From the NCBI GenBank assembly GCA_946885335.1, contig CAMPGG010000030.1, forward strand, positions 1-18,652: a stretch of DNA of 18,652 nucleotides. Direction: 5' to 3'. Position numbers and translations under genes: made by a program. Positions 9,901 to 16,580 of this stretch are shown piece by piece. The first letter of the stretch is position 1; every line of letters begins with the position of its first letter. The notes beneath the pieces are model-generated. The model saw nothing but the letters and a program-made list of their open reading frames with translations. It ran no database searches and had not been told where the DNA came from. This DNA is from an uncultured Chitinophagaceae bacterium (lineage in GTDB: Bacteria; Bacteroidota; Bacteroidia; Chitinophagales; Chitinophagaceae).

Positions 9901-10075
9901 TAATATCTGCATTGGCACCAGGGTAGGATGTACTTACATTAATATTAGGAGGATCGATGGCCGGATAATCTCTGACGCCAAGAAAATTAAAACCGATAAT
10001 ACCAAAAACCACGATGACGATATTCATCACCACGGCTAATACAGGTCGCCTTAAACTCAGTTCAGATATATTCAT
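6959..10075 (-). CDS. RND efflux pump, inner membrane transporter (HAE1/AcrB-like)
   Basis: A 1038-residue inner membrane proton-driven pump of the AcrB/MexF type, full length for the family. Transmembrane segment 1 follows the short N-terminal MNISELSLRRPVLA. The proton-relay aspartate pair is in GLVVDDGIVV at Asp401-Asp402, and the matching TM10 lysine is Lys922 in GLVTKNGILIVEFA. Two large periplasmic loops (about 35-330 and 550-850) carry the porter and docking domains. The C-terminal tail is short and charged (KNEKLVEHV). It lies 34 nt after the adaptor gene and overlaps the channel gene, so all three are probably made from one message. Typical exports are hydrophobic drugs, detergents or metabolites; nothing in the sequence fixes the substrate. 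No adjacent TetR or other local regulator is present. Confidence 0.95.
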   Translation of the reverse strand: MNISELSLRRPVLAVVMNIVIVVFGIIGFNFLGVRDYPAIDPPNINVSTSYPGANADIIESQITEPLEKAVNGIAGIRNITSSSSSGSSRINVEFDLSVDLEAAANDVRDKVSQASRSLPDDLEAPPVVSKADASAESIISMTIQSNTRNQLQITEYATNVLVERLQTIPGVSGVQIWGEKKYAMRIWFDPAKLTAYQLTPADVQAALQRENVELPSGKITGETTDLTVRTFGRLNTEEEFNNIIIKNEGGSTVRIKDIGEAVLGPENEETILKESGTPMIAIAIVPLPGSNYVSISEEFYKRFEQLKTEVPEDIRLDIAMDQTKFIKRSIAEVEETLIIALVLVVLVIFLFFREWLIALRPLIDIPVCLIGAFFIMYVAGFTINVLTLLAIVLATGLVVDDGIVVTENIYKKIERGMNKWQAARDGSKEIYFAVIATSITLAVVFLPIIFLEGFVGRLFREFGIVVAGAVLISAFVSLTLTPVLNVYVAKKSHKHSWFYRKTEPFFVWMENSYRNSLQKFMKVRWIAVIIVAACFGIIYFIGGSLQSELAPMEDRSQFRLSVTAPEGTSFYAMDSYIDSLNKLMMDSIPEKNSVLSVTSPGFTGSGSANSGFVRVRLVDPELRERSQKEIVSMVNRNLPKYNQGRAFAIEDQTISVSRRGGLPVAFVIQNNDFEKIREVLPKFLDEANNSPVFQSVDADLKFNKPELQIDINRLKASELGIAVEDIASTLQLALSNRRFGYFTKEGKQYQVMGQVARSERDDPTDLRSIYVRNNAGEMISLDNVVTFSEQTAPPTIYHFNRYKSATVSAGLAPGKTIGDGIAEMQRISDGLLDETFATQLSGASRDFADSSSNTSFALILALGLVFLILAAQFESFVDPFIIMITVPLAIAGAVLTLWIFGHTINIFSQIGMIMLIGLVTKNGILIVEFANQQRIKGMARTDAAVYSAVQRLRPILMTTLTMSFGALPLALSLGAAATSRIPLGIVIVGGLLFSLVLTLYVIPVIYSYLSSNKKRSELDNIPEAFIDEKNEKLVEHV

Positions 10076-10109
10076 AAATTACCAGGCTCTTTCAAAAAAT
10101 GAAAAGGTA

Positions 10110-11174
10110 TTAGTTTACTAATTTGTTCACATTGATCTTGCTTTCAGGTTTGATGCTTAACAATCCTGTTAATACAACCGTATCGCCAACATTCAACCCG
10201 CTTGTAACCTGCACATTTACCGAGTCCCTGTACCCGGTTGTAACTTCTACAAATACCGGGCTACCCTTTTGGGCAAGGATCATCTTTTTGCCGCGGGCCT
10301 GCGGTATAACCGCCTGTGCCGGTACCATGATCGCATTTTCATTTGGGGCAAAGTTCAATACCACTTTTGCAAATGCTCCCGGCAATAACTGGCCATCATT
10401 ATTTTGAACGATGGAACGAACATTCAGACTCCTTGTGGCTTGCGCAACAGAAGATTCAATCGCCATTACTCTTGCTGAATATTTTTTATCACTGCCATCC
10501 ACGGTAAAATTTATATACTGCCCATTCCTGACTTGCCCGGAATATTTTTCGGGAACCGTAAAATCCAGCTTCAGTTGACTTACCTGCTGAATAGTTGCAA
10601 CAACCGTTGCCGGTGTAACATAGGCACCAGGGCTAATATTCTTTAATCCAAGTTTACCGCTGAAAGGCGCACGAATTTGTGTTTTAGTAATATCGGCCCT
10701 TACAATATCCATATCAGCCAAAATATTACTAACCTGTAAAGATGCCTGGTCATATTCCTGTTGACTGATACCCTGTACTTTCAATAATTCCCCAAAACGG
10801 CTTTGCGTTTGGCGGGCAATATCCAGCTGCACTTTTAATTTTTTTAATTGGGCCTGCAAGTCACCATCATAAATGCGACCGATCAAAGCGCCACGAGCCA
10901 CATTTCTTCCTTCATTTACATTCAGGTACACTAAACGTCCGGAGATTTCCGGGTGTATTTCAGTCGATTCATTGGCCAATAAAGTTCCGCCAACTTCAAT
11001 GTTTTCTGTAATGGTCTGGGTTTTTACCAGGTACCCGCTCACATTAATAACCGGGTTGGGCCTGGCGGCACCGGCACTGGGAGGACCGATCTTTTTATCA
11101 TTACTTCCACATGAAGAAATAACTGCGGACAACAGAATGATGGTATATGTAAAAAATTTTAAATGTTGGTTCAT
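10110..11174 (-). CDS. RND efflux periplasmic adaptor (membrane fusion) lipoprotein
   Basis: A 354-residue membrane fusion protein. The signal sequence ends in a lipobox ISSC, with Cys22 the likely lipidated residue, so the protein should be anchored and reach into the periplasm. Domain order fits the AcrA/MexA family: half of a lipoyl-like barrel around 70-103, an alpha-helical hairpin around 104-165 (LKKLKVQLDIARQ and the QQEYDQASLQVSN helix), the second lipoyl half with IRAPFSGKLG at 167-176, then beta-barrel and membrane-proximal domains with the late motif LPGAFAKVVL. It is the first gene of the adaptor-pump-channel operon. The 130 bp between it and purK show no exact TAnnTTTG box on this strand; ATCGTTTG at 11252-11259 is the nearest. 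Read-through from purK is therefore possible. Confidence 0.93.
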   Translation of the reverse strand: MNQHLKFFTYTIILLSAVISSCGSNDKKIGPPSAGAARPNPVINVSGYLVKTQTITENIEVGGTLLANESTEIHPEISGRLVYLNVNEGRNVARGALIGRIYDGDLQAQLKKLKVQLDIARQTQSRFGELLKVQGISQQEYDQASLQVSNILADMDIVRADITKTQIRAPFSGKLGLKNISPGAYVTPATVVATIQQVSQLKLDFTVPEKYSGQVRNGQYINFTVDGSDKKYSARVMAIESSVAQATRSLNVRSIVQNNDGQLLPGAFAKVVLNFAPNENAIMVPAQAVIPQARGKKMILAQKGSPVFVEVTTGYRDSVNVQVTSGLNVGDTVVLTGLLSIKPESKINVNKLVN

Positions 11175-11304
11175 GGTCAGCGTTACAACTATTTAGAAAT
11201 GAAGATAAAAGAATAGGTAGATGTTTAGACGTTAATAAATCCTAATTCCTGCAAACGATTTTCATTTTGTATGAAAGGTTGATATGCATGATAAATGGAA
11301 TCAA

Positions 11305-12426
11305 TCAGGATTTAACAATCAACATCCGTTTTAGTTTATTTACCTGGTGAACAAGATCAACCCGGTCGCGGCTAAGGATAGTCATATGACCCATTTTTCT
11401 ACCGGGTCTTGTTTCAGCCTTTCCATATAAGTGAACAAAAACATGTTCCATTTTTAATACGTCTTCAAGACCTTCATAAACCGCAGGGCCGGAAAAATTT
11501 TCAGCCCCGATCACATTAATCATTACGGAAGGAAGTATTGGAGCGGTATTACCTAATGGAAAATCCAGCATGATTCTCCATAACATATCGAATTGAGAAC
11601 TGAAATGTGCTTCAATGGTATGATGACCACTGTTATGTACCCTGGGTGCGGTTTCGTTTACAAAAACTTCGCCCTGCCGGTCAACAAAAAGTTCTACCGC
11701 AAAAATACCGGGCGATTTAAAATTCTTTACAACCGTACGGGCAAATGCTTCAAGCTTCCACAAAGTTTTTTCGGTTACACCTGCAGGACAAATCTGGTAA
11801 TCGAGTTGATTCAGATCCTTATCAAAAACCATTTCAACTGGTGGATAGAGGGCCATCTCACCTTTTTCATTTACTGCAACAATGATGGAAATTTCTTTAT
11901 CAACGGCAACCATTTTTTCCAATACGGCAGGTTCATCAAAGCCTGCATCTAAATCTGCTCCTGAAGATAAAATCACCACACCACGACCGTCATAACCGCC
12001 TTCGGCCAGTTTATGAACCGCAGGCAAAAAGTTGGCATGTTCTTGCAGTATCAGTTTGTTTTGGGTTATAACAAAGGCGGCAGTGGGTATTTCCTGGCTG
12101 TTATAATATTGTTTTTGTAAGATTTTATTTTTGATGGTTTTTAAAACCGAAGGATGGGGAAAAATTTTTACGCCTTCCGATTCCAGTTTTTCGAGAGCTT
12201 CAACATTTACATTTTCAATTTCAATGGTAATGGCATCCAGGTTTTTACCAAAATTATATACCGCATCAAAATTCCGGATGTCTCCTTTTGTAAAATGATG
12301 ACAGAGATGAGCTGCGGGACAGTTTTCATCATTTTCTAAAATATAGGTTTGAACGGGGTAGTTAATGGCGGATTGTAATAACATACGGCCCAGTTGGCCA
12401 CCACCTAAGATTCCAATTTTTTTCAT
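11305..12426 (-). CDS. purK: N5-carboxyaminoimidazole ribonucleotide synthase PurK
   Basis: An ATP-grasp enzyme that carboxylates AIR with bicarbonate and ATP to N5-CAIR, the substrate of PurE. From the ATG at 12426 it has 373 residues. A TTG in frame at 12438 would add four residues, but that TTG is part of the TATCTTTG promoter box, so the ATG is preferred. Seen in order: GGGQLGRM (8-15) of the pre-ATP-grasp domain, the mobile glycine loop EGGYDGRG (142-149), and NETAPRVHNSGH (257-268), with metal and substrate residues of the ATP-grasp fold. The C-terminal KAETRPGRKMGHMT is typical of PurK. It is divergent from hpd. In many Bacteroidota purK and purE are neighbours; here 5.8 kb of efflux operon separates them. 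Confidence 0.95.
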   Translation of the reverse strand: MKKIGILGGGQLGRMLLQSAINYPVQTYILENDENCPAAHLCHHFTKGDIRNFDAVYNFGKNLDAITIEIENVNVEALEKLESEGVKIFPHPSVLKTIKNKILQKQYYNSQEIPTAAFVITQNKLILQEHANFLPAVHKLAEGGYDGRGVVILSSGADLDAGFDEPAVLEKMVAVDKEISIIVAVNEKGEMALYPPVEMVFDKDLNQLDYQICPAGVTEKTLWKLEAFARTVVKNFKSPGIFAVELFVDRQGEVFVNETAPRVHNSGHHTIEAHFSSQFDMLWRIMLDFPLGNTAPILPSVMINVIGAENFSGPAVYEGLEDVLKMEHVFVHLYGKAETRPGRKMGHMTILSRDRVDLVHQVNKLKRMLIVKS

Positions 12427-12435
12427 AATGCGGTG

Positions 12436-12443
12436 CAAAGATA
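12436..12443 (-). promoter_or_regulatory. Candidate Bacteroidota -7 box for purK
   Basis: TATCTTTG on the minus strand fits TAnnTTTG and is followed by GCACC, a common context in this phylum. It ends 9 nt before the purK ATG, so the leader would be very short. The box forms the outer end of the left arm of the inverted repeat in this intergenic region. Confidence 0.5.
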
Positions 12444-12538
12444 GTTGATCAGTTGATTGGATGGTATGTTGAAATGTTGATATGTTGACTATGTTGAATA
12501 GTTGAAAACTTGGAATTTGTATATTGGTAATTTGGAAT
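12444..12538 (+). repeat. Tandem TTG-centred array of about 8-bp period (left array)
   Basis: About twelve consecutive units, each beginning with gTTG or a close variant. The unit G falls at 12447, 12455, 12463 (degenerate, ATGG), 12471, 12479, 12487, 12496, 12504, 12512, 12519, 12526 and 12534. Spacings are 7-9 bp and mostly 8. The last bases of the unit vary (atca, aaat, atat, aata, gaat). A period of 8 does not fit codons, and no long frame crosses it. Confidence 0.7.
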
Positions 12539-12563
12539 TAGGCTCATTTTCGAAACTTATAAA
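12539..12563 (+). repeat. Core of the array element, first copy
   Basis: Holds AGGCTCATT at 12540-12548 and ACTTATAAA at 12555-12563. Both strings recur in the same order at 18567-18584 after a similar array. TTCG and CGAA frame the ACTTATAAA segment and could form a 4-bp stem. Confidence 0.55.
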
Positions 12564-12607
12564 CGAATATCAATTTAACAGATATACAGCTATGTCACCG
12601 CCAGACC

Positions 12608-12639
12608 TATCAACATTTCAACATAATCAACTAATCAAC
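12608..12639 (-). repeat. Tandem TCAAC array (right array, opposite orientation)
   Basis: TCAAC, the reverse complement of GTTGA, starts at 12610, 12618, 12627 and 12635, with spacings of 8, 9 and 8. It is the mirror image of the outer units of the left array. Confidence 0.65.
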
Positions 12640-12647
12640 TAAATTTG
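12640..12647 (+). promoter_or_regulatory. Candidate Bacteroidota -7 box for hpd
   Basis: TAAATTTG fits TAnnTTTG and is the only exact match found between purK and hpd on the plus strand. It lies 175 nt before the hpd ATG, so the leader would be long and would include the 29-codon frame and hairpin at 12652-12741. Confidence 0.35.
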
Positions 12648-12651
12648 TGAC

Positions 12652-12822
12652 ATGCGTCCTGATTATCCCCACAAACGTTTTCATGACCAGCGGCTGCAAT
12701 ATTTTTTGCTGGTTGAATGCTTAAGTATGTACCACGACTAGCTCAATAGAATTGCTGTTGTACAAGAGTGCGACGCAAGGGACGGTGATTAAATATTCTA
12801 TTGCTGATTTAAAAAAATAAAC
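12652..12822 (+). other. Long hpd leader with a 29-codon frame, a hairpin and an inverted repeat
   Basis: An ATG frame of 29 codons runs from 12652 to the TAG at 12739-12741. Within it ACCAGC (12686-12691) and GCTGGT (12708-12713) can pair around a 16-nt loop. CAATAGAAT (12744-12752) and ATTCTATTG (12795-12803) are perfect 9-bp reverse complements around 42 nt that include TACAAGAGTGCGACGCAA. Whether any of this acts on hpd, or is a dispersed repeat, cannot be told from one copy. Confidence 0.35.
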
Positions 12823-13962
12823 ATGTCTGATTTAATGGATACGCAAACTAATAATACAGTTGCCCAACAAACTGATTTTTTACCATTACACGGAACCGAT
12901 TACGTTGAATTTTATGTGGGCAATGCAAAGCAGGCTGCACATTATTACATGAGTGCTTTTGGTTTCCAGGCATTAGCTTATGCAGGTCCGGAAACAGGTG
13001 TCCGGGACAGGGCAAGTTATGTGGTGCGTCAAAACAAACTCACTTTCATGCTGACCACGCCTCTGCGTGCAGGTAATGAAATAGCCGATCATATTTATAA
13101 ACATGGAGATGGTGTAAAATCCCTTGCATTGATGGTTGATGATGCCACAAAAGCATGGGAGGAAACGACCAAAAGGGGAGCCACCAGTTATATGGAACCA
13201 GTGCATACAAGCGATGCAGATGGTGAGGTGGTAATGAGCGGAATAAAAACTTATGGCGATACCGTTCATTTATTTATAGAACGAAAAAATTATTCAGGCA
13301 TATTTATGCCGGGATTTCGTGCATGGAATAATCCGCATTATCAGCCACCAGAAACCGGATTATTATATGTGGATCATTGTGTAGGAAATGTTGGATGGAA
13401 CCAGATGAATGTATGGGTAAAATTTTACGAAGAAGTGATGGGTTTTAAAAACATCCTGACTTTTGATGATGAAGATATTTCCACGGAATATTCTGCATTA
13501 ATGAGCAAGGTAATGAGCAGTGGAAATGGCTATGTAAAATTCCCAATCAATGAACCGGCAGAAGGAAAGAAGAAAAGCCAGGTGGAAGAATATCTTGATT
13601 TCTATGATGGAGAAGGCGTGCAGCATGTGGCTTTAGCTACCAGCGATATTGTTAAAACGGTAAGAGAATTAATGAGCCGCGGTGTGGAATTTTTAAAAGT
13701 TCCCAGTTCATATTATGATGATCTGACGGACAGGGTGGGACATATTGATGAAGACCTGGAACCGTTGAAAGAATTGGGCATACTGGTAGATCGTGATCAC
13801 GAAGGTTACCTGCTGCAATTATTCAGTAAACCGGTAGAGGACAGGCCCACTTTGTTTTTCGAGATCATTCAACGCAAGGGCGCAAAAAGTTTTGGAAAAG
13901 GAAATTTTAAAGCCTTATTTGAAGCCATAGAAAGAGAGCAGGAGGCCAGGGGTAATTTATAA
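12823..13962 (+). CDS. hpd: 4-hydroxyphenylpyruvate dioxygenase
   Basis: A 379-residue Fe(II) enzyme that converts 4-hydroxyphenylpyruvate and oxygen to homogentisate in tyrosine breakdown. It has two vicinal-oxygen-chelate halves. The three iron ligands are seen in the C-terminal half: His185 in YVDHCVGNV, His268 in GVQHVALATSD and Glu347 in LFFEIIQRKG. The C-terminal GAKSFGKGNFKALFEAIEREQ helix, which covers the active site in this family, is complete. An in-frame ATG at codon 5 is an alternative start; the upstream sequence has no Shine-Dalgarno for either. Homogentisate dioxygenase and fumarylacetoacetase, often nearby, are not in the window. The gene stands alone, divergent from purK, with a hairpin terminator behind it and a long structured leader in front. 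The family is certain; only the exact start is open. Confidence 0.96.
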   Translation: MSDLMDTQTNNTVAQQTDFLPLHGTDYVEFYVGNAKQAAHYYMSAFGFQALAYAGPETGVRDRASYVVRQNKLTFMLTTPLRAGNEIADHIYKHGDGVKSLALMVDDATKAWEETTKRGATSYMEPVHTSDADGEVVMSGIKTYGDTVHLFIERKNYSGIFMPGFRAWNNPHYQPPETGLLYVDHCVGNVGWNQMNVWVKFYEEVMGFKNILTFDDEDISTEYSALMSKVMSSGNGYVKFPINEPAEGKKKSQVEEYLDFYDGEGVQHVALATSDIVKTVRELMSRGVEFLKVPSSYYDDLTDRVGHIDEDLEPLKELGILVDRDHEGYLLQLFSKPVEDRPTLFFEIIQRKGAKSFGKGNFKALFEAIEREQEARGNL

Positions 13963-13982
13963 TCATTTTTTTTATTAAATGC

Positions 13983-14023
13983 AAGCGGGAAACAATTGTT
14001 AATATTCACATTGTTTCCCGTTT
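13983..14023 (+). terminator. Hairpin terminator after hpd
   Basis: CGGGAAACAAT (13986-13996) pairs perfectly with ATTGTTTCCCG (14010-14020) around a 13-nt loop. Three further pairs, including one G-U, extend the stem outward. A short TTT run follows, and a longer T run comes about 25 nt later. It sits 20 nt after the hpd stop. Confidence 0.7.
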
Positions 14024-14121
14024 CTGCATAACTTCTGAATGAATTTTTTTTTATTTCAGGCTATATTTACAAGGCTGAACATCTATTTATAATAAATTCT
14101 GAAACAGACCGTTTTTTTTAT

Positions 14122-15315
14122 ATGATTTCTGTAAATAAAATTTTGCTCGTAATTGCTTCCAGCCTGGTATTACAATCCGTATCTGCGCAAAAAGGTGGAA
14201 CATCCTATAATGCAACTTCAACATTTATAGATTACCAGAAAGCGTTCCCCCGTGCCAGTGAGGCCATGAATCGCAGGGAAGATGATCTGCAAAAACAATT
14301 CAAAGAGAAAAATTTAAAATGGCCTGCAAATTATATTTATATACGATCCTTTAAATATGACAGCCAGTTAGAGATATGGGTGAAAGATAAAATACAGGAT
14401 AAATTTGAATTATTTAAAACCTATAAAGTTTGCGCATTAGCGGGCACGTTAGGTCCCAAACGCATAGAAGGTGATTACCAGGTTCCGGAAGGGTTTTATT
14501 ATATCAATGAATTCAATCCCAAAAGTTCGTATCATTTATCCTTAGGAATTAATTATCCTAATTCTTCTGATCGCATTTTAAGTGATGTGCAAAGACCGGG
14601 TGGCGATATTTATATTCATGGCAGTTGCGTGACAGTAGGCTGTATTCCTGTTACCGATCCGCAGATCGAAGAAATTTATATTCTTTCGGCACATGCAAAA
14701 AACCAGGGGCAGGATTTTATCCCCGTACATATTTTTCCTATCCGGTTTAATGTGAAAAGAAGCCAGACCTATTTAAACAACCTGATGTTTAATAATCCTT
14801 CGCTGAAACCTTTTACAGCCAAATTGGAAGAAGCTTATGATTATTTCGAAAAATTTAAACAACTCCCTGTCATCTCAACGGATGATAAAGGCTTATACAT
14901 GGTTCATACCGTTCATAAGGAAATAGTAAAACCAAAAGTTGTAAAGCCGGCTGTTGTTCATCGCCAAAGAAATATTACGGACCTGGCAGAGGTTGTTCAT
15001 CAATGGCCTGAATTTCCAGGCGGTGGAAATGCATTTCTCAAGTACCTGGATAAAGTTGGTAAAGAAATGTCGGATCAACTACCCGGTAACGTTACAAAGG
15101 CTCATGTGCAGGTTGAATTCATTGTTGATAAAGATGGCACACCTACTAATTTTAAAGTAATCAATGGTGTTAATAAAGATTTTGATGATGACCTGATCAC
15201 CAGGCTGGAAAAGATGCCAAACTGGAAACCAGCTATGTTGCACGATAAAGCGGTTGCAAAAAAGATGAAACAAAGTTTTACGATCGATCTTTCAACCAGC
15301 TTAACCAGCCATTAA
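14122..15315 (+). CDS. Secreted YafK-type L,D-transpeptidase-fold protein with a TonB C-terminal domain
   Basis: A 397-residue exported protein. Residues 1-22 form a signal peptide ending SVSA. Residues about 65-210 are a YkuD-type catalytic domain: the motif IHGSCVTVGCIPVTD carries His166 and Cys174 and most resembles the YafK/DpaA branch, in which the usual arginine after GC(I) is absent. Family members make or cut bonds in peptidoglycan peptides or the Lpp-peptidoglycan link. A short Lys/Pro/Val linker (about 266-282) is followed by a TonB C-terminal domain (about 290-390) with FPGGGNAFLKYL, HVQVEFIVDKDGTPTNFKVINGV and MPNWKPA. There is no N-terminal membrane anchor as in true TonB, so the domain probably binds a partner or the cell wall and does not transmit energy; this is inference. 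The gene ends 15 nt inside the convergent aspartate kinase gene. Confidence 0.85.
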   Translation: MISVNKILLVIASSLVLQSVSAQKGGTSYNATSTFIDYQKAFPRASEAMNRREDDLQKQFKEKNLKWPANYIYIRSFKYDSQLEIWVKDKIQDKFELFKTYKVCALAGTLGPKRIEGDYQVPEGFYYINEFNPKSSYHLSLGINYPNSSDRILSDVQRPGGDIYIHGSCVTVGCIPVTDPQIEEIYILSAHAKNQGQDFIPVHIFPIRFNVKRSQTYLNNLMFNNPSLKPFTAKLEEAYDYFEKFKQLPVISTDDKGLYMVHTVHKEIVKPKVVKPAVVHRQRNITDLAEVVHQWPEFPGGGNAFLKYLDKVGKEMSDQLPGNVTKAHVQVEFIVDKDGTPTNFKVINGVNKDFDDDLITRLEKMPNWKPAMLHDKAVAKKMKQSFTIDLSTSLTSH

Positions 15316-16554
15316 AACTTGTACAACCTCCGGCGTTTCCTGTCTCAATAAGATTTTACGGTTTTCTATCATCCTGGATAAATAACTTTCGTTATAATGC
15401 CTGATCGTTAATAACTGCAATCCTTTTAACACATTCACTTCAAACCATTCAGAAGCTTCCAAAGAAAGTTGTTCAATTTTTTCTTCATGATCATCCATTA
15501 CACATAAAAAACTAATGGCCGTATTCTGGGTCAGGTTGGGTTTTAATTTATGCAGTTGAAATAACTGGTATAAACGGGTAACATGTTGTTCGCCAACAAA
15601 TGAAAAATCTTTGGTTCGCATGTCGATCATTACCTGCTTCTCTTTAAAAATGGTCATGGGAGGAAGATCTTTCATGACCATTTTTTTGATCACCGTGCCA
15701 GGTAATGCCGGATCCAAAAATGATTTTACGTATAACGGTACCTGTTTGTTCTGCAGTGGTTTTATCGTTTTTGGATGAATGACCTGTGCGCCATAATAGG
15801 CCATTTCAATAACTTCCAAATAACTTAATTCCGGAATTAAAACGGCGTCGGGAAATTTTTTAGGATCTGCATTCATTACACCAGGCACATCTTTCCAGAT
15901 CACCAGTTTTTCTGCATCTAAAATATTGGCGAATACAGCGGCGCTAAAATCACTTCCTTCGCGACCAAGTGTAGTGCTTTCATTATCTGATGTGGCGCCA
16001 ATAAAACCCTGTGTTACAATTAAATTGTTTTGTTCAAATGCAGGGCGAACAATAGCATCAATATTTAATGTTGTTTGTGGATAATCAATGAATGCATCGC
16101 GGAAATTATTATCCGTCCGGAAGATATCCCGAACATCGAGCCATTGATTTTGAATACCGGTTTCATTTAAATAAGCACTTACAATAGCGGTGGATAATAA
16201 TTCACCAACGCAAACAACCTGGTCATAATAATAATCAAAATGCTTTACCGGTTTATCATGCAGCAACCATTCCACTTCGGTAAAAAAATCAAGAAGTATG
16301 GGTAGAGGTTTTTCAAGCAATTCTGCCGCAATATCCAAATGCTTGTTTTTTATTTCCCTGAACAGGGAAAGCGATTTTTCTTTATCTCCTTCGTAAAAAG
16401 CATGTACAACTAATTCGAGTTCATTGGTCGTTTTTCCCATGGCGGAGATAACCACCAATGTTTTTTCATTTTTATATTGAAGAAGGATTTCAACTGCTTT
16501 TTTAATTCGTTCCACGCTGTTAACTGATGCCCCGCCAAACTTAAAGATCTGCAT
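15301..16554 (-). CDS. lysC: Aspartate kinase (monofunctional)
   Basis: A 417-residue enzyme that phosphorylates L-aspartate, the first step toward lysine/diaminopimelate, threonine and methionine. The N-terminus MQIFKFGGASV is the ATP and aspartate binding start of the amino acid kinase fold. Further marks are GREGSDFSA (197-205) and the WKDVPGVMNADPK stretch (220-232), followed by the EMAYYGAQVIHPKTI motif near residue 250. Residues about 300-417 form the regulatory ACT region, which is poorly conserved and lacks an obvious full second ACT repeat; there is no homoserine dehydrogenase domain. The start is secure because the kinase motif begins at residue 1. A TATCTTTG box lies 18 nt upstream. 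It stands alone and overlaps the TonB-domain gene by 15 nt at its 3' end. The neighbouring peptidoglycan enzyme and the diaminopimelate link are probably coincidence. Confidence 0.94.
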   Translation of the reverse strand: MQIFKFGGASVNSVERIKKAVEILLQYKNEKTLVVISAMGKTTNELELVVHAFYEGDKEKSLSLFREIKNKHLDIAAELLEKPLPILLDFFTEVEWLLHDKPVKHFDYYYDQVVCVGELLSTAIVSAYLNETGIQNQWLDVRDIFRTDNNFRDAFIDYPQTTLNIDAIVRPAFEQNNLIVTQGFIGATSDNESTTLGREGSDFSAAVFANILDAEKLVIWKDVPGVMNADPKKFPDAVLIPELSYLEVIEMAYYGAQVIHPKTIKPLQNKQVPLYVKSFLDPALPGTVIKKMVMKDLPPMTIFKEKQVMIDMRTKDFSFVGEQHVTRLYQLFQLHKLKPNLTQNTAISFLCVMDDHEEKIEQLSLEASEWFEVNVLKGLQLLTIRHYNESYLSRMIENRKILLRQETPEVVQVLMAG

Positions 16555-16572
16555 ACCTGTTTTTTAAGATGG

Positions 16573-16580
16573 CAAAGATA
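16573..16580 (-). promoter_or_regulatory. Candidate Bacteroidota -7 box for lysC
   Basis: TATCTTTG on the minus strand fits TAnnTTTG, is followed by GCCATC, and ends 18 nt before the start codon. No clear -33 box is seen. Confidence 0.5.

Larger units (their letters stand above)
12436..12647. repeat. Imperfect inverted repeat framing the purK/hpd intergenic region
   Basis: The left arm (12436-12482) and right arm (12608-12647) are near reverse complements. An 18-bp block is identical (12465-12482 against 12608-12625). The outer 22 bp (12436-12457 against 12626-12647) match at 19 positions. The left arm has 7 extra bases at 12458-12464. The outer ends of the arms carry TATCTTTG (minus) and TAAATTTG (plus), one box facing each flanking gene. 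The arms are separated by 125 bp. Confidence 0.75.

Noticed and set aside
12427..12438. TTG start giving purK four more residues
   Set aside because: The TTG is the last three bases of the TATCTTTG promoter-like box, and the ATG at 12426 begins the protein at its conserved first strand.
12444..12538. Period-8 array read as a CRISPR array
   Set aside because: Units are far too short and have no distinct spacers; no cas gene is present.
12608..12647. Inverted repeat read as transposon ends
   Set aside because: No transposase and no target-site duplication were seen, and the enclosed 125 bp is too short for a coding element; a non-autonomous element stays possible but is not supported.
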